This document shows, one piece after another, positions 21,488 to 32,800 of a stretch of DNA of 64,000 nucleotides. Each line of letters begins with the position of its first letter. The first letter of the stretch is position 1. The stretch comes from Lucinisca nassula. Its lineage: Eukaryota > Mollusca > Bivalvia > Lucinida > Lucinidae. The DNA lies in the NCBI GenBank assembly GCA_963580285.1, contig CAUZLF010000738.1, forward strand, positions 477,001 to 541,000, written 5' to 3'. A model generated the notes under the pieces. It was not told the DNA's origin. It made no database searches and worked only from the letters and a program-made list of their open reading frames with translations. The position numbers were made by a program, and so were the translations under genes.

Positions 21488-23905
21488 TGATTTCTAGTCT
21501 TGTAAAACTCTCTATATAAAATGGATTTAAAACACAAAATAATACAATGGAATTGTCGAGGTCTTAAATCAAATTATAATGAACTCTTATTACTTATTTC
21601 GTTATTAAACCCATCGGTTTTTTGTTTGCAAGAAACTTTTTTAAAAACTGATGACAACATTGATGTCAAGGGTTTCAATACATACAACTGTATCTATTCT
21701 GATGGTAACAAACCATCTGGTGGCAGTTCAATTTTTGTGAAATCAAGTTTACCACAAAGAGAGATCAAATTAAAAACAGACCTACAAGCTGTAGCAGTAT
21801 CGGTTTCTTTGGATAAAGAAACTACAATTTGCTCTCTATATATCCCGCCCTCATTTTCTTTAAAGCCCGAACACCTTGACTCATTGCTGAGTCAACTTCC
21901 ATCGCCATATCTTTTAGTTGGCGACTTCAATGGTCACAATATTCTATGGGGCTGTAAAGATATCAATAACAGAGGAACACTTATTCAGGATTTTATTGCA
22001 AAAAGCGATCTTTGCTTGATGAATGATAAATCTTATACTTACCTTCACCCTGCGACAGGTCATTTGTCTTCTTTAGATCTCTCTTTGTGTCACCCATCTC
22101 TCTTTTTGGACTATGACTGGTCTGTTCATGATGATCAGTGCGGAAGTGATCACTTCCCTGTTATAATTGAGAGCGTAAACGAACCAGATGAGGACTGTAA
22201 CCAGAAATGGAAAATGAATAAAGCCGACTGGGAATTATTCCATAATTTATGTGAAGAAGAGTTATCAGTTGATTATTTTAATGAATCATCCGACATTGTT
22301 TCTGATTTCACAGATACACTTATTAACATATCAGAACAATGCATTCCAAAGACCTCCACAAATACTAAGAAAAGCAAGCCTTGGTTTAATAATGACTGTA
22401 AAGAAGCTATTAAAAAGCGTAAACAGGCTCTAAATAAGTTCTGCAAAAATCCCACTTCAGAAAAGCTCAACGACGTAAAAGTTTTTAGAGCTAAAGCTCG
22501 GCGAACAATCCGGGCTTCCAAACGAAAGTCATGGAGAGAATATGTCTCCAAATTGAACTATAAAACCCCCATTAAAAAGGTTTGGGATATGGTACGAAAA
22601 ATTTCAGGAAAAACAAAGTCTTCTAGTTTTACACATTTAAATACTGAATTTGACACAATAGCTTCAACAAAAAAAGATATTTCAGATACTCTTGGTCACA
22701 CATTCTTGAGAAATTCATCATCGCGTAATTATTCTGACACTTTTAGAAATTTCAAAAAGGACCAAGAGAAAAGAAATCTAAACTTTAAATCCCTTAATCA
22801 CGAAGAATACAACAAACCTTTTAACTTATCCGAACTCGTTGAAGCCATTGAAAAATCACATGATACGGCAACCGGCCCCGATGAAATTCATTATCAGATG
22901 CTTAAGCATCTGCCAAAAAGTTCTCTTTCAACACTTTTAGATATCTTTAATAATATTTGGGAAACGGGGGTCTGTCCTGAGAGCTGGCGTGTAGCTACAG
23001 TTGTACCAATTCCGAAACCAGGGAAAGATCATGCAGAACCTACAAATTATCGTCCGATAGCTTTGACAAGTTGTTTGTGTAAAACATTGGAGAGAATGAT
23101 AAACAAGAGATTAGTCTGGTACTTAGAGTCCAACAACCTCATTTCAGAATATCAATCGGGTTTTCGTTCGGAACGTAGTACCAATGACAATTTAATAAGA
23201 CTAGAAACATTTATACGAGATGCTTTTATTAACAAAGAACACGTAGTAGCTGTCTTTTTCGACTTGGAGAAAGCATATGATACAACATGGCGTTATGGAA
23301 TATTGAAAGATCTACATAACATTGGCTTAAGAGGAAAACTTCCCAGTTTTATTGAAAGCTTTTTAGGGGAGCGCATGTTTCAGGTGCGTGTGGGGTCTAC
23401 CCTGTCAGATTTCTATGATCAAGAACAGGGAGTCCCACAAGGAAGTATTCTTTCAACTACGCTATTTAACATCAAAATAAACAATATTGTACAATGTTTG
23501 GACGACAAAACTGATTGTTCATTGTATGTTGATGATTTTTGTATATGTTACCGTTCAAAAAATATGAAAACAATTGAACGAAAGTTACAACAAAATTTAA
23601 AAAGAATAGAAGAATGGACTGATAAAAATGGTTTCAAGTTCTCCAAGTCGAAAACGCAGTGTGTTCATTTTTGTAAACTACGGAAAAAACACGAACATCC
23701 TTCCCTGTTTTTATACGGATCACAAATTCCTGTTGTTGAAGAAGCCAAATTTCTTGGGGTCATATTTGATCAAAAGTTATCTTTTATTCCCCATATTAAA
23801 TATCTTAAAGCGAAATGCTTAAAAGCTTTGAATCTTTTGAAAGTTTTAGCTCATACAAGTTGGGGAGCAGATCGGTATACTTTATTACATCTTTACCGGT
23901 CTTTA

Positions 23906-25867
23906 CACCAAGTTTGCTGTGTGTGTTAACGAAGGCCAAGACAAGCTTCCTACGCTATACTGGTTACCAAAACTTCATAAAAAACCTTACAAAGCACGGT
24001 TTATTGCAAATTCTAGCTCTTGCACTACCACTGAACTTTCTAAATTATTAACTTCCTGTCTTACTGCTATTAAAACGCATGTAATTAAATATTGTGATAA
24101 AGTCTTTGAAAGATCAGGAAGAAATCTGTTTTGGTCTATAAAAAATTCGAATGAGGTTTTAAATAAATTGAAATCTAGACATTTTCGTGCTTCTAGTCTG
24201 TCTACCTACGATTTTTCCACTCTTTACACTACACTTCCTCATAATCTTATAAAAGAAAAGCTTAATGATTTAATTGAATGGACTTTTCACAGAGAAGATT
24301 CTCTCTATCTTGCATGTAATGTCAGAAATGCATTTTTCACTTCTAAAGAGCATAAGAATTATACACTTTGGTCATGTCAGAAAGTGTGTGATGCCCTCAC
24401 CTTTCTACTTGACAATATTTATATTAGATTCGGTACTAAGTTATTTAGACAAATTGTGGGTATTCCGATGGGTACTAATTGCGCACCTCTTGTGGCTGAT
24501 CTGTTCTTGTATTGTTATGAAAGAGACTTCATTTTGTCGCTTTCCATTGATAACCAATCTGAAATTATTGAAGCTTTTAGCTCTACTTCTAGATATTTAG
24601 ATGATTTATTAAATATTGATAATACCTATTTTGATGGTTTGATCAGTCAGATTTACCCCCTTGAACTTCAGTTAAATAAAGCAAATTCTTCTGATACCGA
24701 GGCCCCGTTTTTGGATTTACATCTGTCTATTGTAGATGGATTTGTTTCGTGCAAAATTTATGATAAACGCGATGACTTTGATTTTGAGATTGTAAATTTT
24801 CCTTTTTTGGATGGTGATGTTCCTCGTGCGCCATCCTATGGCGTTTATATTTCGCAATTAATTCGATTTGCTAGAGTGTGTAGTCATGTAACTGACTTCA
24901 ACACCCGTAATAAATTATTAACGGCTAAACTCCTTAATCAGGGTTATCGGTACCATAAACTACGCAAAGCCTTTTCAAAATTTTATAGACGCCATTCTGA
25001 TTTAATTTCAAAATTCAATATTGGACTTAAATCTCTTCTGCAACAAGGTCTATCGGAACCCGAATTTTATGGTGACTTAGCATATAAATTCAGAAAAATA
25101 TATAACCGCAATGACTTCAGCACCCAATTTTGTAAAATCATTCTTCGATATAAAAAGATTGGGTACAACATGGATATTATACGACAGACTGCATGCATGG
25201 TAGTTAACCCAATCACGGTTGGCAACTTTGCTTCCCTCTTTAATTGCACGCCGGTGGGTCAGGCCTCAGATTCTATGACGGCTCCAACGTAAAGGCTTAT
25301 TGAGAATTAGAGAGATCTAATTCAAGGTAATGTTGGTTGGTGCCTGATGCTCTGTCTCTGGTCGGGCTCATCGGAGTCTAACTGTTGGTTTTCTTTTGCT
25401 CCAGCATTTCAGTGGTTTCTTGCTGTCGAGTCCTCACCGTTGTCTCACCTCTGTGGTTCTTTGATTTTTGTGTTCACGGAGATGTTGCACTGATGAGTTA
25501 GGAGGCCTTCATGCGGACTGAACAAATTATTTGTCTAAATCGCGACGGAAGTAAGGGCGAGGATTGTGGCCACGTAAAATCGATTTAAGCCCCCCAGTGG
25601 AAATCTTCCACTGACCGTTCCAAGGCGGCTCTTCTGTGGCGATTTATTTATGTTGTTGTTTGTTACTTACTGTGTGTATCAATTGTGTCTTTTGGTTTTG
25701 GATGGCCATATGGCCATTTTGTGGGAAAGTAACTGTCCTTATGGCCTTCCTTTGTTTGGGTTTCCATTATGGTCTGGTCGCTTAATGTTTGTATTTCTTT
25801 CCCTTTGGTGTCTTTTATGGGTGGAGTAAGTTAATTGTATCAATTCCTGATCTTTGTTTTACTTCTA
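23906..25867 (+). mobile_element. Penelope-like element, 5'-truncated, Naiad-like RT
   Basis: A 1962-bp insert in L3 ORF2 with a 5-bp duplication cttta (23901-23905 and 25868-25872). It has an RT frame and a 570-bp 3' UTR ending atctttgttttacttcta. Related 3' ends are at 54928-55464 (minus), 58709-59182 and 606-639. Confidence 0.88.
23907..25292 (+). pseudogene. Penelope-type reverse transcriptase, N-terminally truncated
   Basis: About 460 codons open to a stop at 25292, with no start codon because the element is 5'-truncated. RT motifs in order: LYWLPKLHKKPYKARFI (the N-terminal LPK.HK block typical of Penelope-like RTs), YDFSTLYTTLPH (palm, first Asp), GIPMGTNCAPLVADLF, RYLDDLL (catalytic DD) and FLDLHLS. 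After the thumb the protein ends without a GIY-YIG endonuclease. The style of these motifs suggests the Naiad group, where the endonuclease is N-terminal; that region is missing here, so the assignment is tentative. The frame has no internal stops, so the insertion is young. Confidence 0.85.
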
Positions 25868-27174
25868 CTTTAATAAGATCTAAATTAGATTATGGGTCTG
25901 TTGTTTATGGTTCTGCCAGAAAGTCCTATTTAAAATCCTTGGATACTATCCATCACCAAGGCCTTCGTCTGGCCATGGGAGCCTTCCGTACTTCTCCCGT
26001 ATTAAGCCTTTATGTAGAAGCAGGTGAACCATCTTTAACCTCGCGCAGAGAGAAACTTTCTCTTCAGTATGCTATTAGACTTGCTGCAAATCCATCTAAC
26101 CCGGCATCCAAAATTTCATTTCCACCTCAATTTGTAGATAAGTATGAAACAAAACCCACAGCAATCAAACCTTTTGGATTACGTATTTTACCACTGCTAG
26201 GAAATTCAGGAATCGACCTTAAAAATATTCAAAAACATGAAACGGCCGAAGTTCCATCTTGGTGTATTAAAAAACCTTCTATTCTGTTCGACTTACATGA
26301 TGGCAAAAAATCCGAATCAAATCCAATGCTTCTCAAACAAAACTTTCAAGTACTGCACTCACGTTACAATGATTACCAGCAAGTCTATACTGATGGTTCC
26401 AAAGAAGGAGATAAAGTTGGTTGTGCGTATGTTTCTAAAGATACGCACAAAACCATGCGCCTTCCAGATGGTTCATCTATTTTTACAGCTGAAGCCAAAG
26501 CAATAGACCTAGCTTTAGATTTTATCAGTTCTTCAACAATTCAAAAAGCAATTATATTTTCTGATTCACTTTCTGTACTTAAGGCTTTAGACCATTCATC
26601 ATCTAAAAATCCTCAAATTCAAAAATTGATCGAAAAACATCATGAAATTTCTAAAACACACCAAATCTTGTTTTGTTGGCTTCCGAGCCATATTGGCATT
26701 GTCGGCAATGAATATGCTGACAAGAAAGCAAAGGAATCGCTCAATCTTGATCCATCTGTTTTTAAAATTCCTTTTAATAATTTTAAACCATTTATCAACC
26801 GATACATCTTGTCGGAATGGCAAGGCGAATGGGACCGTGCAATAAATAACAAACTCCATGCCATTAAACCTGTCGTTAGTACAAAATGCTCTCCTCCACA
26901 GTTTTCCAGAAAAGAGGACGTAGTATTAACACGACTGCGCATCGGCCATACTAGAGTTACTCATTCTTATATTTTTAATGGTGATGATCAACCTTCGTGT
27001 GTAGGTTGTGATCAGCCATTCACTGTGAAACATATCTTAATTGACTGTGTTGACTTTTCATCCTCACGTATTTTATATTTCAAAGCTGACATTTTGCAAC
27101 AACTGTTTCGAGATGTACCTGTTGATAACATTATTTTATTCTTAAAAGAAATTGGTCTTTTTCATAAGATTTAA

Positions 27175-27323
27175 CTGTTTCAGATTTTTATACATTATCA
27201 TTCTGACTTATTACTTTTAATATCGTCATAATTATTCATGCCGTTTAACCATTAACCGACTGACGCTTATGACCCACCAAGAGGGTTGACGCGTCGTTAA
27301 ACACGAAATCATCATCATCATCA
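27175..27323 (+). other. LINE-A 3' UTR with terminal fold and (ATC)n tail
   Basis: gtttaac ... gacgc ... accc ... gggt ... gcgtc gttaaac (27243-27302) can form nested stems, followed by acgaaatcatcatc. The same arrangement ends L2, L4, L5 and L6 and is the probable site recognised by the element's RT. Confidence 0.65.
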
Positions 27324-27335
27324 TCATTGTTTAGA

Positions 27336-27850
27336 ATTTTGTAAAATTGTAAGAGCTTACTATTTTTCCTTCTTTCAGACAGTGGGCACCATCCAACTTC
27401 ATTGTATAATATGGTGTGAGATGTCCCTCTTCTAAGGCCAGTAACTATTCGAGCAGCATCCAGAGCAATGGATTCCAAAAGGTCAGACTGGGCTTTTGTG
27501 CAGTTATCCCATATTACATTACCATATTCTAATATAGGTCTTATATATGAAGTATAGAATCTTACCAGTGATTTTCGGTCTAGATCATGCTTAAGCAAGC
27601 GTAGGAGGTACAAGCGATATGCTGCCTTTTCATAAATTTTATTAATTTGATCTCCCCATGTAGCATCAGAAGTGAATGTTAATCCAAGATGTGTGTGAGC
27701 CTTTTCATCCTTTAAATTTACATTGTCAAATATAATCTCTGAGTTATTCATGTTCGGATGTTCCTTTCTCCTAGTGAAGAACATTGTTTTTGTTTTGGTT
27801 GGATTCAGTATAATGCACCAGTCTTGTGCCCAGGAAGCAATACTAAGGAG
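27336..27850 (-). pseudogene. LINE-B ORF2, middle (post-RT) segment
   Basis: Minus-strand frame reading DDLLSIASWAQDWCIILNPT, then the YLGV-like HTHLGLTFTSD and RPILEYGNVIWDNC to LQFYKILNN. It fits exactly between QQSIQLLN (33665) and NESPTYLDD (19609), so it is the central piece of the protein split by L4 and L3. It runs from the end of the RT palm into the thumb and connection region. Flanking duplications are atcatcatttagt and tcattgtttaga. Confidence 0.9.
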
Positions 27851-28414
27851 ATCATCATTTAGTTCCCCCAGGTATTAGACTTCCTGCCTTGCCGTGGCCC
27901 TGGGGGCTCAATTCCCACTGGGCACATTGCCGCTGTGGTCTTTGTGCCCACTGGGAAGAGCTAAAGGAAGTACCACCCGTTTGCCGTGGGTGGCGTCCTG
28001 TAAGCCGGAAGAAGGGATCCTGGAGGTTGAGGGTTACCTGAGGTGGCGGTGCTTCAGGTTCCCAACACGCCTCTTTGGCCTGGCTTTTCGGTGTAGACGG
28101 GTGGCCGTGCGGTCCGGCACGGTCAATCGGCTGGTCACGCCGAGCCCTAGAGATACCACTTTGCTTTCTCTTCAACTCTTTTTGTATCTTTCCTGATACC
28201 AACCATATGCCCATTTACCTTACCCTTTTCTGTCTTTTTATCTCTAGAAGGCGGTGGCAAAACGGATCAATCGTGTAGGCATTTTGTTTATGCGAGTATA
28301 TCTCACGTGTATCTCTAACACCTGCGAGTTGGATAACCACTCCATTATGGTGTTCCCTTGTAGGGCTCCACGGAGGGCGGAGAGCACTTGGGACGAAACT
28401 AGAATTTTTTCCTT

Positions 28415-29797
28415 ATGCCTCATGGAAAAAAAAATAACCGCAACGCATCTAAACACAACGCACCTAAACGTAAAAAACAAGACGATTCATCCGAATCGGA
28501 TGAACACAGTCAACAAGCCAGTCAGCAGTCAAGTCAACAAACCAGTCAGCAGTCCGCTGAATCAAATTTCGACAATGTTCCGCGCTTCTTGGTTGTCTCG
28601 TCGCTTGACGATACACGAAGTGTATCCAGCCTTTCTCCTTTCGTAATTGAGAAATGTATCAACTCCATAGCCGGACACCCTAAGAGTATCAAAAAGCTCA
28701 AATCAGGTGACCTTCTCTTGGAAGTCTAGAAAAAACAGCAAGTTGTAAGCCTGCTAAGCACCAATAAACTCTTTGATCTTCAGGTTAAAGTCTCTCTCCA
28801 CAACACGTTAAATTCGTCTAAGGGAGTGATTCGCAGTCCAGAACTGCGCCCTTGTACAGATGAAGAGATCGTCGATAACTTGAAAGATCAGGGAGTTGTT
28901 GGTGTTCGTAACATCAAAGTCCGTAGAAGTGGTGTACTAAAACCAACAGCAACTTATGTGTTGACTTTTGATACACCAGTTCTACCCAAGAAAATCAAAG
29001 TAGCATATCTTTCCATTAACGTAGAGGTATACATCCCAAACCCTCTTAGATGTTACTCTTGTCAGGCTTTTGGCCATCATGAAAGCAGATGTCAGAGAAA
29101 AAAACTCTGTCCTAATTGTGGTGAAGAAAAGCATGTTGATAATCACCTCAACTGCAAAAATGAACCCAAATGCGTGAATTGTGATGGCAAACATGCTGTT
29201 TTCTCTCGAGACTGTCCGGCATGGAAAAAAGAAAAAGAAATACTAACCGTCAAATACCAAAGGGGGATAACATTCCCAGAAGCGCGAAAAATTGTCGATG
29301 AGCGATATATAACACCAACCACCAGTTTCGCCAGCATCACAAAGGGTACTGGTGTAAAATGTACCAGCTCCGCGACACAGACTGCTGAATCATACATAGC
29401 TGAACTGAAAAAATCTGGTGTATGGAGTAAACCCACTCCAGCACCGCAAAGTTCAACCAACTTATCAAATGGCGCAATCCAGATTGCTTCGGATCGGTCG
29501 ACAGCGACCGTACCGAAGCCAGCGCCGCACGTAAAAGAGAAACTCGACTCAGGTCGTACTAATAAGGGATCGGAAGATCCGACAAAAAAACATCAATTGT
29601 CTCAAAAACATACAGACAGACAACGTAAAATGGAAAGAGACAATATTAGATTTCAGAACAGATTCGGATCTTTGAGTGACAGTGATATGGAGTTCGCTGA
29701 AACTCCATCATCACCAAATGGCAATAACAGATCGAGGTCAGCAACACCACGAGCTGGTGGTAGCAGATCTATATCACCAATTGCAGCTCCAATATAG
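28415..29797 (+). pseudogene. LINE-A ORF1 with one in-frame stop
   Basis: Starts MPHGKKNNRN at 28415. A TAG at 28727-28729 lies where L5 and L6 have GAG within LLLEVEREQQ, a single-base change. The frame is otherwise open to 29797. Downstream of the stop are the zinc knuckles CYSCQAFGHHESRC, CPNCGEEKHVDNHLNC and CVNCDGKHAVFSRDC, and the Ser/Arg-rich tail. The region after the stop, opening MIRSPELRPC at 28826, has its own Met. Readthrough or internal initiation would yield the knuckle domain alone, which is speculation. ORF2 begins 25 bases after the ORF1 stop. Confidence 0.93.
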
Positions 29798-29822
29798 TTT
29801 CTAGTCTTAATCTCTTCATAAA

Positions 29823-32800
29823 ATGGATTTAAAACACAAAATAATACAATGGAATTGTCGAGGTCTTAAACCAAATTATAATGAACTCTTATTACTTATT
29901 TCGTTATTAAACCCATCGGTTTTTTGTTTACAAGAAACTTTTTTAAAAACTGATGACAACATTGATGTCAGGGGTTTCAATACATACAACTATATCTATT
30001 CTGATGGTAGCAAACCATCTGGTGGCAGTTCAATTCTTGTTAAATCATGTTTACCACAAAGAGAGATCAAATTAAAAACAGACCTACAAGCTGTAGCAGT
30101 ATCGGTTTCTCTGGATAAAGAAACTACAATTTGCTCTTTATATATTCCACCCTCATTTTCGTTAAAGCCCGAACATCTTGACTCATTGCTGAGTCAACTT
30201 CCATCGCCATATCTTTTAGTTGGCGACTTCAATGGTCACAATATTCTATGGGGCTGTAAAGATATCAATAACAGAGGAGCACTTGTTGAAGATTTTATTG
30301 CAAAGAGCGATCTTTGCTTGATGAATGATAAATCTTATACTTACCTTCACCCAGCGACAGGTCATTTGTCTTCTTTGGATCTCTCTTTGTGTCACCCATC
30401 TCTCTTCTTGGACTATGACTGGTCTGTTCATGATGATCAGTGCGGAAGTGATCACTTCCCTGTTATAATTGAGAGTGTAAACGAACCAGATGAGGACTGT
30501 AACCAGAAATGGAAAATGAATAAAGCCGACTGGGAATTATTCCATAATTTATGTGAAGAAGAGTTATCAATTGATCATTTTAATGAATCATCCGACATTG
30601 TTTCTGATTTCACAGATACACTTATTAACATATCAGAACAATGCATTCCAAAGACCTCCACAAATACTAAGAAAAGCAAGCCTTGGTTTAATAATGACTG
30701 TAAAGAAGCTATTAAAAAGCGTAAACAGGCTCTAAATAAGTTCTGCAAAAATCCCACTTCAGAAAAGCTCAACGACGTAAAAGTTTTTAGAGCTAAAGCT
30801 CGGCGAACAATCCGAGCTTCCAAACGAAAGTCATGGAGAGAATATGTCTCCAAATTGAACTATAAAACCCCCATTAAAAAGGTTTGGGATATGGTACGAA
30901 AAATTTCAGGAAAAACAAAGTCTTCTAGTTTTACACATTTAAATACTGAATTTGACACAATAGCTTCAACAAAAAAAGATATTTCAGATACTCTTGGGCA
31001 CACATTCTTGAGAAATTCATCATCGCGTAATTATTCTGACACTTTTAGAAATTTCAAAAAGGACCAAGAGAAAAGAAATCTAAACTTTAAATCACTTAAT
31101 CACGAAGAATACAACAAACCTTTTAACTTATCCGAACTCGTTGAAGCCATTGAAAAATCACATGATACGGCAACCGGCCCCGATGAAATTCATTATCAGA
31201 TGCTTAAGCATCTGCCAAAAAGTTCTCTTACAACACTTTTAGATATCTTTAATAATATTTGGGAAACGGGGGTCTGTCCTGAGAGCTGGCGTGTAGCTAC
31301 AGTTGTACCAATTCCGAAACCAGGGAAAGATCATGCAGAACCTACAAATTATCGTCCGATAGCTTTGACAAGTTGTTTGTGTAAAACATTGGAGAGAATG
31401 ATAAACAAGAGATTAGTCTGGTACTTAGAGTCCAACAACCTCATTTCAGAATATCAATCGGGCTTTCGTTCGGAACGTAGTACCAATGACAATTTAATAA
31501 GACTAGAAACATTTATACGAGATGCTTTTATTAACAAAGAACACGTAGTAGCTGTCTTTTTCGACTTGGAGAAAGCATATGATACAACATGGCGATATGG
31601 AATATTGAAAGATCTACATAACATTGGCTTAAGAGGAAAACTTCCCAGTTTTATTGAAAGCTTTTTAGGGGAGCGCATGTTTCAGGTGCGTGTGGGGTCT
31701 ACCGTGTCAGATTTCTATGATCAAGAACAGGGTGTCCCACAGGGTAGTATTCTTTCAACTACGCTATTTAACATCAAAATAAACAATATTGTACAATGTT
31801 TGGACGACAAAACTGATTGTTCATTGTATGTTGATGATTTTTGTATATGTTACCGTTCAAAAAATATGAAAACAATTGAACGAAAGTTACAACAAAATTT
31901 AAAAAGAATAGAAGAATGGACTGATAAAAATGGTTTCAAGTTCTCCAAGTCGAAAACGCAGTGTGTTCATTTTTGTAAACTACGGAAGAAACACGAACAT
32001 CCTTCCCTGTTTTTATACGGATCACAAATTCCTGTTGTTGAAGAAGCCAAATTTCTTGGGGTCATATTTGATCAAAAGTTATCTTTTATTCCCCATATTA
32101 AATATCTTAAAGCGAAATGCTTAAAAGCTTTGAATCTTTTGAAAGTTTTAGCTCATACAAGTTGGGGAGCAGATCGGTATACTTTATTACATCTTTACCG
32201 GTCTTTAATAAGATCTAAATTAGATTATGGGTCTGTTGTTTATGGTTCTGCCAGAAAGTCCTATTTAAAATCCTTGGATACTATCCATCACCAAGGCCTT
32301 CGTCTGGCCATGGGAGCCTTCCGTACTTCTCCCGTATTAAGCCTTTATGTAGAAGCAGGTGAACCATCTTTAACCTCGCGCAGAGAGAAACTTTCTCTTC
32401 AGTATGCTATTAGACTTGCTGCAAATCCATCTAACCCGGCATCCAAAATTTCATTTCGACCTCAATTTGTAGATAGGTATGAAACTAAACCCACAGCAAT
32501 TAAACCTTTTGGATTACGTATTTTACCACTGCTGGAAAATTCAGGTATCGACCTTAAAAATATTCAAAAACATGAAACCGCCGAAGTTCCATCTTGGTGT
32601 AATAAACAACCTTCTATTCTGTTCGACTTACATGATGGCAAAAAATCCGAATCAAATCCGATACTTCTCAAACAAAACTTTCAGGTACTGCAATCACGTT
32701 ACGATGATTACCAGCAAGTCTATACTGATGGTTCCAAAGAAGGAGATAAAGTTGGTTGTGCGTATGTTTCTAAAGATTCGCACAAAACCATGCGCCTTCC

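Larger units (their letters stand above)
21521..27174 (+). pseudogene. LINE-A ORF2 split by Penelope-like insertion
   Basis: Reads as an uninterrupted endonuclease-RT frame from 21521 to the insertion at 23906, about residue 795 (HLYRSL). The frame resumes at about 25868 (IRSKLDYG) and carries the RNase H and C-terminal Cys/His region to the stop at 27174. Outside the insertion I see no frameshift. RT YVDD and RNase H YTDGS, TAEAKA and FSDSLS are preserved on either side. Removing the insert and one copy of the cttta duplication restores the family's standard length, so the Penelope insertion is the inactivating event. Confidence 0.93.
19610..27323 (+). mobile_element. LINE-A copy L3, full length, interrupted by a Penelope-like element
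   Basis: Target duplication tcattgtttaga at 19598-19609 and 27324-27335. The element starts cccccaggtattagacttcc and ends in (ATC)n. With the 1962-bp Penelope insert removed it is about 5.75 kb, like L4 and L6. Its ORF1 belongs to a clearly different lineage from that of L4-L6, while ORF2 is almost the same. Confidence 0.95.

Noticed and set aside
23906..25867. Captured host gene inside LINE-A ORF2
   Set aside because: The RT motifs, the 5-bp duplication and three further copies of the 3' UTR in the window show that it is a Penelope-like element.
27245..27784. Separate small gene with an Asp-rich C terminus
   Set aside because: The DDDDDD run is the antisense of the LINE-A (ATC)n tail joined to a LINE-B fragment, an insertion-junction artefact.
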